36,626 bases of DNA from a virus. Of the stretch, positions 12,948-19,751 are shown piece by piece (the stretch's first letter is position 1; each line of letters starts with the position of its first letter). The stretch is taken from positions 1 through 36,626 of the IMG/VR virus record IMGVR_UViG_3300044701_000863, one strand, 5' to 3'. The notes under the pieces are model-generated. The model was not told where the DNA came from and did no database searches. It saw nothing but the letters and a program-made list of their open reading frames with translations. Made by a program: the position numbers and the translations under genes.

Positions 12948-13724
12948 ATGGACCCTAAAATCTGCTGTATTAAGGAATGCGAGAACGTCGTGTTGGCTTT
13001 AGGACTTTGCGACAAACACTGGAAGCGAAACCGTAAGTTTGGTTCGCCGATAGCGGTTGCGCAGCATTCAGGACAGTTTCGCGGCTTGCCGGCCGAGACA
13101 CGATTCTTTATGCAAGTCAAAAAGACTGATACGTGCTGGGAGTGGATAGGCGCTCGGGACAAAAACGGCTACGGCATGTTTAAGGGTGAAGTTGGCGGAA
13201 TGCTCTTCAAAAAAGCGCATCGCTTTTCGTTAGCGTTTCACACTGGCGATCTGCTAGTAGGAACGCAAGCGCTTCACTCTTGTGACAACCCATGCTGTGT
13301 AAATCCCGCGCATCTCCGCGCTGGCACAAATGCAGAAAACATGGCAGAAAAAATTGCCAAAGGCCGTGCTCGAGCGGCTCCTGGCATTCGCAACCGCGCA
13401 GCCATCCTTACAGATGAGCAAGCGGCTGCGATTCTCGCAGACCCGCGCCCTTACGCTGCGATCGCCGCAGACTACGGTGTCACCGCGTCAACCATCGGCA
13501 GCTTGAAACAACGGCTTTCTTGGCGGCACATTGCCGGGGAAGTTGTGCACCACAAGCGCGTTGGAAAACAAGGTGAGACTTGCTATGCTGCGAAGATAAC
13601 AGCGGAAGACGTGCTGGCGATTCGGGCTAGTTCCGAACCAGGAAAAGACTTAGCTCTGAAATACGGCGTGTCGCGGCAGTCAATTACTGACATCCGCAAG
13701 CGTCGGTCTTGGAAACATATCTGA
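12948..13724 (+). CDS. HNH homing-type endonuclease with two HTH modules (3 of 3)
   Basis: The 258-residue protein has a zinc-binding N-terminus (CCIKECENVVLALGLCDKHWKR, shown here split: CCIKEC, then CDKHW), an HNH_3 domain (CWEWIGARDKNGYGMF, KKAHRFSLAFH, ALHSCDNPCCVNPAHL at about 107-122, then AGTNAENMAEK) and two C-terminal HTH-like repeats. Repeat one is LTDEQAAAILADPRP to SWRHI; repeat two is ITAEDVLAIRASSEP to SWKHI. The HNH gene at 8562 has only one such module, so this protein carries a duplicated DNA-binding unit. It lies directly behind the coat gene whose 3' codons are altered, as expected for a free-standing homing endonuclease. It has its own promoter candidate. Confidence 0.9.
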   Translation: MDPKICCIKECENVVLALGLCDKHWKRNRKFGSPIAVAQHSGQFRGLPAETRFFMQVKKTDTCWEWIGARDKNGYGMFKGEVGGMLFKKAHRFSLAFHTGDLLVGTQALHSCDNPCCVNPAHLRAGTNAENMAEKIAKGRARAAPGIRNRAAILTDEQAAAILADPRPYAAIAADYGVTASTIGSLKQRLSWRHIAGEVVHHKRVGKQGETCYAAKITAEDVLAIRASSEPGKDLALKYGVSRQSITDIRKRRSWKHI

Positions 13725-13735
13725 AAGGATTTATC

Positions 13736-14167
13736 ATGGCTCTTCCCAATGGTGCTGGTGGCTATCAGGTCGGTGACGGTAATCTTAACGAACCCGTCCT
13801 CGGCTATCTGCCCGACCCCGCGTCTGAAGCTGGCGTAACTGCCGTTACGCTAACGGCCGCTGAAGTAACCGGCGGTATTTTGGTGGCTAACCCCGGTACT
13901 ACCGCCACGACCTACACGATGCCCATCGTAGTAACGTCGGGCGCTACCACCGGCGTCAATGATCTAGTGTCCAGTGCTAAAGTTGGCAGCACCTTTAGCT
14001 GGGTGATCGTCAACATTGGTACCACGACCGGCGACATCACGATGTCCGCTGGCACGGGTACGGGTTGGACGATTGTCGGCTCGCTGACCATCGACAACGA
14101 AAAGTCAGCCTCGTTTATCGCTCGTAAAACCAGCGACACGACTTGGACTCTGTACCGCGTAGCCTAA
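13736..14167 (+). CDS. Head decoration-like protein, 143 aa
   Basis: I start it at ATG 13736, behind GAAAGGA; the upstream extension overlaps the HNH gene. The 143-residue product begins MALPNGAGGYQVGDGNLNEP, an N-terminus seen in proteins encoded just after P22-like coat genes. The rest is Thr/Gly-rich beta structure (TWVIVN-like strands: FSWVIVNIGTTTGDITMSAG, then SASFIARKTSDTTWTLYRVA). This suggests a trimeric decoration or head fibre protein bound outside the capsid. A strong terminator follows directly. Without the HNH insertion it would be next to the coat gene. Confidence 0.75.
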   Translation: MALPNGAGGYQVGDGNLNEPVLGYLPDPASEAGVTAVTLTAAEVTGGILVANPGTTATTYTMPIVVTSGATTGVNDLVSSAKVGSTFSWVIVNIGTTTGDITMSAGTGTGWTIVGSLTIDNEKSASFIARKTSDTTWTLYRVA

Positions 14168-14175
14168 GCTCAACC

Positions 14176-14195
14176 GGGGCTTCGGCCCCTGTTTT
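14176..14195 (+). terminator. Rho-independent terminator with TTCG loop
   Basis: GGGGC-TTCG-GCCCC followed by TGTTTT forms a stable UUCG-capped hairpin with a short U tract. It lies eight bases after the 13736-14167 stop and before the ribosome site of the next gene, so it probably reduces transcription beyond the coat/decoration genes. Confidence 0.85.
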
Positions 14196-14207
14196 AAGGA
14201 AGTTACT

Positions 14208-14567
14208 ATGCCGAACAATAAGTCTGTCGGCGTTGCGTATTCCGACCCAGCCCTCACGGCGTTTTATCTCAACGCTCCGGTCACCAAGACCGCCAGCTTC
14301 ACGCTGGGCGATGAGGAAAACTACGTGATTTGTAACGGTTCTGCTGCCAACGTCACCGTGACGCTGCCCAGCGGTTCTGCTTACATCGGTCGGACCGTCA
14401 CGCTCAAAAATCTGTCAGGCACCTACACGGTGATCTCGGCGTCCTCAAACGTCAAACCGTTGAACTCGGGCACTGCAGGCACGGCCATTCTGGCCGCGAC
14501 TGCGGGCGCGTTTGCGACGCTGGTTTGCGAAGACGGGACCAACTGGGTCATCATGGCGGCTGCCTAA
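14208..14567 (+). CDS. Beta-structured decoration/head fibre protein, 119 aa
   Basis: The ATG at 14208 follows AAGGAAG. The 119-residue product resembles small phage structural beta-prisms: FTLGDEENYVICNGSAANVT then TVTLPSGSAYIGRTVTLKNL, YTVISASSNVKPL, AILAATAGAFATLVCED and TNWVIM. The pattern of NGSAANVTVTLPS and NWVIM is shared with fibre-tip and capsid decoration modules in many phages. It lies between two strong terminators, suggesting controlled dosage relative to coat and tail genes. Confidence 0.75.
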   Translation: MPNNKSVGVAYSDPALTAFYLNAPVTKTASFTLGDEENYVICNGSAANVTVTLPSGSAYIGRTVTLKNLSGTYTVISASSNVKPLNSGTAGTAILAATAGAFATLVCEDGTNWVIMAAA

Positions 14568-14572
14568 AGGGG

Positions 14573-14595
14573 CGGGGGCTTCGGCCCCCGTTTTT
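14573..14595 (+). terminator. Rho-independent terminator, strong
   Basis: CGGGGGC-TTCG-GCCCCCG (14573-14590) is followed by TTTTT (14591-14595). This is a second, stronger UUCG hairpin in the same operon. The next ATG (14598) begins two bases after the U tract, so expression of tail genes needs read-through or another start. Confidence 0.9.
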
Positions 14596-14597
14596 CT

Positions 14598-14804
14598 ATG
14601 CCTATCATCTATCTAAGACACCCAGTCCACGGCGATAAAGTAGCAATTGCCGAGCAAGAAGCCGAATTTGATGAACAAAACGGCTGGACACGCTATACTC
14701 TGGGCGCAGACCCTGACGGGGCCGTAGACAGCGTGCCGGACAATCAACTCGCACGCCGAGGTCGTCGTCGTAAGGAGACGGTCGATGGCAACTACAGCGG
14801 GTGA
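14598..14804 (+). CDS. Small conserved phage protein, 68 aa
   Basis: The 68-residue product reads MPIIYLRHPVHGDKVAIAEQ then EAEFDEQNGWTRYTLGADPD and ends in an Arg/Lys-rich LARRGRRRKETV segment. Short proteins with this RHPxHGxKVA and NGWxRY pattern are frequent between coat and tail genes of podoviruses, probably head-tail region components. The ATG has no Shine-Dalgarno because the terminator U tract lies right before it, which is unusual. The end overlaps the gp4-like gene by 20 bases and contains its AAGGAG site. Confidence 0.75.
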   Translation: MPIIYLRHPVHGDKVAIAEQEAEFDEQNGWTRYTLGADPDGAVDSVPDNQLARRGRRRKETVDGNYSG

Positions 14805-15498
14805 CATTATCACGGGCGCGCTGCGCCTGATTGGTGTCGTAGCAGAGGGCGAATCGCCTTCGCCTGAGTCGGCAGCCGATGCGTTGTCGGCTATGAACCA
14901 GATGATCGAGTCGTGGAACACCGAGCGGTTGTCGGTCTTTGCCACAGAAGATCAAATCTTCAGTTGGCCTGCGACTGAGATTAGCCGCACGCTAGGGCCA
15001 ACGGGTGATTTTGTTGGCAATCGGCCTATTCTGGTCGATGACGCAACGTACTTCAAAGACCCGTCCACCGGCGTCTCGTACGGCATCAAGCTCATCAACC
15101 AGCAGCAATACAACGGGATCGCGCTAAAAACGGTGCGAAGCACTTACCCGCAGGTCATGTGGGTCAACATGACCTACCCCGACGTTGAGATGTATATCTA
15201 TCCAGTACCGACGCGTGTGCTGGAGTTTCACATTGTGTCGGTGGAACAGTTGTCGCGGCCAGCTATCTTGGCCACAAATTTGACGTTCCCGCCAGGCTAC
15301 CTGCGAGCGTTCCGGTACAACTTGGCCTGTGAGCTGGCGCCTGAGTTTGGCGTTGAGCCTTCGCGCCAAGTGCAGCGGATTGCCATGACGTCTAAGCGCA
15401 ACCTGAAGCGCATCAACAATCCTGACGATTTGATGTCGATTCCCTACCCCATCGTGGGCAATCGTCAGCGCTACAATATCTACGCGGGCAATTTCTAA
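14785..15498 (+). CDS. Tail accessory/head completion protein, P22 gp4-like
   Basis: The 237-residue protein starts at ATG 14785 behind AAGGAG. It begins MATTAGDIITGALRLIGVVA then PSPESAADALSAMNQMIESW, the helical opening typical of the P22 gp4 family, which binds the portal after packaging and forms the ring that the tail joins. The middle (YPDVEMYIYPVPTRVLEFHI, then LRAFRYNLACELAPEFG) also fits. It is directly followed by the gp10-like gene, the usual order. Confidence 0.9.
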   Translation: MATTAGDIITGALRLIGVVAEGESPSPESAADALSAMNQMIESWNTERLSVFATEDQIFSWPATEISRTLGPTGDFVGNRPILVDDATYFKDPSTGVSYGIKLINQQQYNGIALKTVRSTYPQVMWVNMTYPDVEMYIYPVPTRVLEFHIVSVEQLSRPAILATNLTFPPGYLRAFRYNLACELAPEFGVEPSRQVQRIAMTSKRNLKRINNPDDLMSIPYPIVGNRQRYNIYAGNF

Positions 15499-15500
15499 GC

Positions 15501-17120
15501 ATGAAGTCGCCTATCCTCGGCGCCGCTTATGTCGCCCGCAGCATCAACGCTGCGGACAACCGGCTCATCAACATGTACCCGGAGTCCACGCCGGATGGTG
15601 GCAAGACGGCGGCGTACTTTCAGCGAGTACCGGGGATTCAAGGCATTTTTAACTTAGGCGGCACCGGCGCTGTTCGCGGCATGTGGGTCGTTAAGAACGT
15701 CTTGTACGCGGTGGTGGGCGCGCGGTTTATCTCGCTGACGGGAATTGGCACCAGTATTGTCACCCCGACAACTATCAGTTCCAGCATTTCTGGCACCGGC
15801 CCTGTCAGCATGGTGGACAACGGCGTGCAGATTTTTATCGCCACTAACCCAAACGGCTACATCTACAACATCAACACGACCGCGTTTGCGCAGATTGGCG
15901 ATCCTGACTTCCCCGGCGCTGTCACCGTGGGCTACATCAACGGCTACTTTGTGTTCAACGAGCCGAACAGCCAACGGGTGTGGGTGACTGAACTGTTTGA
16001 CGGCACCAGCATCGACCCGCTGTCGTTTGCCAGCGCCGAGGCGTCGCCCGACAACGTGGTGTCGTTGATCGTCGACCACAAAGAAATCTGGATCTTCGGC
16101 AACAATTCGACTGAGGTCTGGTACGACGCTGGCCAGCCCGACTACCCGCTTGCGCCCATCCAAGGCGCGTTTATTGAGACGGGCTGCGCTGCGCCCTACT
16201 CAGTCGCCAAGATGGACAACAGTGTCTTTTGGCTGGGCACCGACGCTCGCGGCGCAGGCATGGTGTACCGCGCTAGGGGCTATCAGCCGCAGCGCATCTC
16301 GACGCACGCAATCGAGTACGCTATCCAGAGCTACAGCACAATTTCAGACGCGATTGCGTACACGTACCAGCAAGACGGGCACATGTTCTATGTGCTGACG
16401 TTCCCCACTGCAAACGTTACGTGGGTGTACGACGCGTCTACGCAGATGTGGCACCAGCGCGGGTACATTTCAGAGACAACAGGCCAGCTAAATCGGCACA
16501 CGCCTACTTGTATAGCGACACTTGGTACGCGGGTGTACGTAGGCCACGACACGCTGCCTCAGATTGGCTTCTATGATTTTTCATATCTTAACAATGAGTT
16601 TACCAACGCGCGCCGGCAGGTTTGGCTGCGGTCGTGGCGGGCACTGCCGCCCGACGCAAACAACTTGAAGCGCACGGCGCAGCACAGTCTACAATTAGAT
16701 TGCGAGGCTGGCACGTCAGTATTTGCTATCCCGGCTCAAGCAGCGCCGGGTGTGCAAGGCCCACCGTGGGAGGTGTTGACGTCAAACGGGACGATATACA
16801 ACGTAACTAATCCATCTGTACTAAGTAGCAACGGCACCGCGTATCTGTTCCAAAATGCTGAGTTTGCCATTCAACGCCGACCGGTTAGTAACGGTGAGAT
16901 GATTGCTAGCCTGCGTTGGTCAGACGATGGTGGCCATACGTGGTCTAACTTGCACGTCACGTCAATGGGCTTTCAAGGCCAAACCGGCCGCCGGGTAATT
17001 TGGCGTCGGCTGGGGATGACGCAAAAGTTGCGCGACCGCGTTTATGAAGTCAGTGGTTCAGGCTTTGGTAGCGTTGCCATTATGGGCGCCGAACTGATTG
17101 CGAGCGGCACCAATGCCTAA
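15501..17120 (+). CDS. Packaged DNA stabilisation/tail hub protein, P22 gp10-like
   Basis: The 539-residue protein starts MKSPILGAAYVARSINAADN followed by RLINMYPESTPDGGK, the N-terminal signature of P22 gp10 relatives. These form a hexameric propeller hub below gp4 that closes the tail and holds tailspikes. The body is beta-rich with Trp/Tyr/Gly motifs (GMWVVKNVLYAVVGARFI, EIWIFGNNSTEVWYDAG, SLRWSDDGGHTWSN), consistent with a beta-propeller. There is only a poor ribosome site at ATG 15501, two bases after the gp4-like stop, so translation may depend on coupling. Confidence 0.9.
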   Translation: MKSPILGAAYVARSINAADNRLINMYPESTPDGGKTAAYFQRVPGIQGIFNLGGTGAVRGMWVVKNVLYAVVGARFISLTGIGTSIVTPTTISSSISGTGPVSMVDNGVQIFIATNPNGYIYNINTTAFAQIGDPDFPGAVTVGYINGYFVFNEPNSQRVWVTELFDGTSIDPLSFASAEASPDNVVSLIVDHKEIWIFGNNSTEVWYDAGQPDYPLAPIQGAFIETGCAAPYSVAKMDNSVFWLGTDARGAGMVYRARGYQPQRISTHAIEYAIQSYSTISDAIAYTYQQDGHMFYVLTFPTANVTWVYDASTQMWHQRGYISETTGQLNRHTPTCIATLGTRVYVGHDTLPQIGFYDFSYLNNEFTNARRQVWLRSWRALPPDANNLKRTAQHSLQLDCEAGTSVFAIPAQAAPGVQGPPWEVLTSNGTIYNVTNPSVLSSNGTAYLFQNAEFAIQRRPVSNGEMIASLRWSDDGGHTWSNLHVTSMGFQGQTGRRVIWRRLGMTQKLRDRVYEVSGSGFGSVAIMGAELIASGTNA

Positions 17121-17745
17121 CATCACGCGCATCCCCGCGCAGCGTGTGCCGGTCATTGAAGGGCCGGACAACGTGATGCAGCGCGAGTGGTATCGCTTCT
17201 TCAACAACGCGTTTACGCTGTTGGGGCTTGGCCAGAACCAGTTCTCGCTGGAAGATGTACAAACCATCCCGGCGATTGATACGCCGCAGCTCATCACCAC
17301 GCGGTTTGGCTACTTCTACGACACCACGACGCAGACCGCAGCAGCCATCAACGTCGCATACGGCATGACGTTCAACAGCATTGGCTTTCAGCGCGGCGTG
17401 ACCATTGGTACGCCGACGTCGCGCATCTACGTTGACCGGCCAGGCATCTTCAACATTGAATTTTCAGCGCAGCTCGATAAAATCTCTGGCGGCACCGCGT
17501 TTATTTTTATCTGGTTGCGCGTTAATGGTGTAGACGTGCCCGACTCGGCATCCCAAATCCGCATCCAAGGTAACAACGCTGAAATTGTGGCCGCGTGGAA
17601 TTACCTTCACGAATTTAACGCTGGCGATTACTTTGAAATAATGTGGTCCACCGACGACACAAGCTGTCAAATACTTGCTGCGGCAGCTTCCCCACCGGTT
17701 CCGGGCATCCCCTCGGTCATTTTGACCGTCACGAATAACATCTGA
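17113..17745 (+). CDS. Tail protein with C1q/TNF-like jelly-roll domain
   Basis: Starting at ATG 17113 it overlaps the gp10-like gene by 8 bases and has 210 residues. Residues 4-38 (TRIPAQRVPVIEGPDNVMQR then EWYRFFNNAFTLLG) form a conserved helical anchor. The C-terminal 130 residues, with YVDRPGIFNIEFSAQLDK, FIFIWLRVNGVDVPDSA, EIVAAWNYLHEFNAGDYFEI and IPSVILTVTN, follow the pattern of C1q/TNF-like beta sandwiches. In P22-like phages gp10 is followed by the tail needle gene, and the Sf6 needle has a TNF-like knob; this could be its counterpart, although the long coiled-coil shaft is missing. Confidence 0.72.
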   Translation: MPNITRIPAQRVPVIEGPDNVMQREWYRFFNNAFTLLGLGQNQFSLEDVQTIPAIDTPQLITTRFGYFYDTTTQTAAAINVAYGMTFNSIGFQRGVTIGTPTSRIYVDRPGIFNIEFSAQLDKISGGTAFIFIWLRVNGVDVPDSASQIRIQGNNAEIVAAWNYLHEFNAGDYFEIMWSTDDTSCQILAAAASPPVPGIPSVILTVTNNI

Positions 17746-17753
17746 GGTCGCAC

Positions 17754-19268
17754 ATGGCAACCATTTCACCGACCCCAAAGCTGCAGTTTCTTGACGCTAA
17801 CGGCGATCCGCTGTCGTATGGTTTGCTATATACGTACATAGCGGGCACCACGACGACTAAGACGACCTACACGACCGCCGCGCAAACGACGGCCAACACC
17901 AATCCAATTTTGCTGGACTCGCGTGGCCAAGCGGATGTGTGGCTGCTTGCTGGCGAGGCGTACAAGTTCACGCTGCAAAATTCATCCGGCGTCTTGCAGT
18001 ACACGGTGGACCAAATCACCGCTGCCGGAACGATGTCCACGCAAAACGCTAACGCTGTTGCCATCACTGGCGGCACAATCAGCGGCGTTACGATTACCGG
18101 CCCTATCACCGGCGACGTGACGGGCAACGTAACCGGCAACGTGACCGGCAACGTGACCGGCAACGTCACCGGCGGCAGTGTCGTAGCGACGTCGTACAAC
18201 GGTGGCCAGCTTGCGGGCTTGCGGAACAAAATCATTAACGGGTCAATGATTGTTAACCAGCGTGGGTCCGGCGCGCTAACAACCAGCACTGGCACTGCGA
18301 CGTTTTTTAACTCGACCAAAATGCTAGACCGCTGGACGTATTGGGCGGCGACTCCAGCCGTGTTTTCAGTTACGCAATCAACTGATGTGCCCGCATCAAC
18401 GCCCGACTTGTACTACAGCCAGCGTCTGACGGTTACGACCGCAGACGCCGTGATTGCCGCAAACAATGGCTTTTCTATGCTGCAAATTATTGAAGGTTCT
18501 ACAGCACGCACGCTTGTAGGAAAAACTTTTACTGTTTCATTTTGGGTGCGGTCATCTGTAATTGGAACGTATTGCCTTTCGCTATACAACGGCAACTGGC
18601 CTAGCACTGATGAGAGCTATGTCGCCACGTACCCAGTTAATGTTGCAAACACATGGGAATACAAAACTATTACTGTGATTGGCGGCTTGCCAACTACAGG
18701 ATCGTTTTGGAACTGGACAAGCGGCGACGGCGTAACTTTAGCTTGGTCTCTTGGCACAGGCACTAATTTTCAAACCGGATCACCTGGCGTCTGGACTACA
18801 GACTGGGGTCTGTCTACGATTGATCAGGTCAACGCAGTAGACACGATTGGCAACATTTTTGCATTGACTGGCGTTCAAGTTGAAGTCGGCAACGTCGCTA
18901 CCCCGTTTGAACATCGCCCGTTCCACATGGAATTGGCGTTATGCCAACGGTACTACGAAAAATCTTTCCCTTACGCCACCGCCCCTGCGCAAAACGTGGG
19001 GTCATCATTAGGCGCAGTGCTCGCAACAGGTCAAGTAGCTAATCAAACATTTTCGAGCGCGGTAAACTTTGCAGTTACTAAGCGACGCGCGCCGACTATG
19101 ACTTTGTACGCGCCAGACGCAGCAACTGCAAACTGGTCTACAAACACCACTACGCCAACTGCGGCTGCGGCAAACATCGGCGACAGCGCGTTTGCGATCA
19201 CCGGCTCTACTGCAGTGACGGCAGGCAATAACTACTCAATTCATTGGCTTGCTAATGCGGAGCTATAG
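17754..19268 (+). CDS. Tail fibre with collagen-like repeats
   Basis: The 504-residue fibre begins MATISPTPKLQFLDANGDPL then SYGLLYTYIAGTTT, a common podovirus fibre anchor domain (to about residue 95). Residues about 115-142 form a Gly-rich repeat of NVTG units encoded by 12-bp repeats (18111-18170). This is followed by AGLRNKIINGSMIVNQRGSG and DRWTYW, the start of a frequent carbohydrate-binding-like C-terminal region (to residue 504). Aromatic strands such as FTVSFWVRSSVIGTYCLSLY and NIFALTGVQVEVGNVATPFE are typical of this module. It is the likely host-receptor-binding protein. Confidence 0.87.
   Translation: MATISPTPKLQFLDANGDPLSYGLLYTYIAGTTTTKTTYTTAAQTTANTNPILLDSRGQADVWLLAGEAYKFTLQNSSGVLQYTVDQITAAGTMSTQNANAVAITGGTISGVTITGPITGDVTGNVTGNVTGNVTGNVTGGSVVATSYNGGQLAGLRNKIINGSMIVNQRGSGALTTSTGTATFFNSTKMLDRWTYWAATPAVFSVTQSTDVPASTPDLYYSQRLTVTTADAVIAANNGFSMLQIIEGSTARTLVGKTFTVSFWVRSSVIGTYCLSLYNGNWPSTDESYVATYPVNVANTWEYKTITVIGGLPTTGSFWNWTSGDGVTLAWSLGTGTNFQTGSPGVWTTDWGLSTIDQVNAVDTIGNIFALTGVQVEVGNVATPFEHRPFHMELALCQRYYEKSFPYATAPAQNVGSSLGAVLATGQVANQTFSSAVNFAVTKRRAPTMTLYAPDAATANWSTNTTTPTAAAANIGDSAFAITGSTAVTAGNNYSIHWLANAEL
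18111..18170 (+). repeat. 12-bp tandem repeat in tail fibre gene
   Basis: Five tandem 12-bp units (starts 18111, 18123, 18135, 18147, 18159) with the form GGCAACGTGACC encode the (G)NVTG repeat. Units differ mostly by synonymous bases. The repeat number sets linker length between anchor and receptor-binding part and could vary without shifting the frame. Confidence 0.85.
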
Positions 19269-19270
19269 CC

Positions 19271-19414
19271 ATGTACCAACTGACTAAACATCCAGAAGTA
19301 ATCCACCGCTTGGCAGATGGCGCATGGATTCCGGCTGATTCCGGCAACCGCGACTACTGTATGTATTTAGCATGGTTAGCCGAAGGTAACCAGCCGTTGC
19401 CTGCCGAGGACTGA
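19271..19414 (+). CDS. Small protein behind tail fibre, 47 aa
   Basis: The 47-residue gene starts at ATG 19271, two bases after the fibre stop. It reads MYQLTKHPEVIHRLADGAWI then PADSGNRDYCMYLAWLAEGN and ends QPLPAED. The PxDxxNxDYxxYLAWxxxGNxPxPA pattern recurs in small proteins and protein ends next to phage tail fibres, where it is often assumed to help fibre assembly. A chaperone-like role is possible but unproven. Confidence 0.78.
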   Translation: MYQLTKHPEVIHRLADGAWIPADSGNRDYCMYLAWLAEGNQPLPAED

Positions 19415-19415
19415 C

Positions 19416-19751
19416 ATGCCTATCAATGCCAGGACGCTGGTCGAAGCGAAGTCAGTTGAGCAAGTTCAGACGACGCAGTACGTGGTGACGGTCACAGCAG
19501 TCATCATCGACAAGATGACCGCTACCAATTACAGCGCTGCTGCGCGTACAATCAGCGTCAATCTGGTGCCAGCGGGGCAGGGCGCAGGCGACAGCAATCT
19601 AATCGTCAAGGCCAAAACCTTGCAGCCGTCTGAAACCTACACATTTCCTGAGATTGCAGGGCACATCTTGAACACCGGCGACTCGATTTCAACGCTTGGC
19701 AGCCTTGCTGCGTCGATGAACTTCCGCGTAAGCGGCAGGGAGATATCGTAA
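19416..19751 (+). CDS. Beta-structured hypothetical virion protein, 111 aa
   Basis: The ATG at 19416 lies one base after the previous TGA; the stop overlaps the next ATG (TAATG). The 111-residue product has alternating strands (YVVTVTAVIIDKMTATNYSA, ARTISVNLVPAGQG, NLIVKAKTLQPSETYTFPEI, GDSISTLGSLAASMNFRVSG) as in a beta sandwich. Similar short proteins lie between fibre and ejection-protein genes in podoviruses. Likely a small tail or capsid component; function not known. Confidence 0.72.
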   Translation: MPINARTLVEAKSVEQVQTTQYVVTVTAVIIDKMTATNYSAAARTISVNLVPAGQGAGDSNLIVKAKTLQPSETYTFPEIAGHILNTGDSISTLGSLAASMNFRVSGREIS

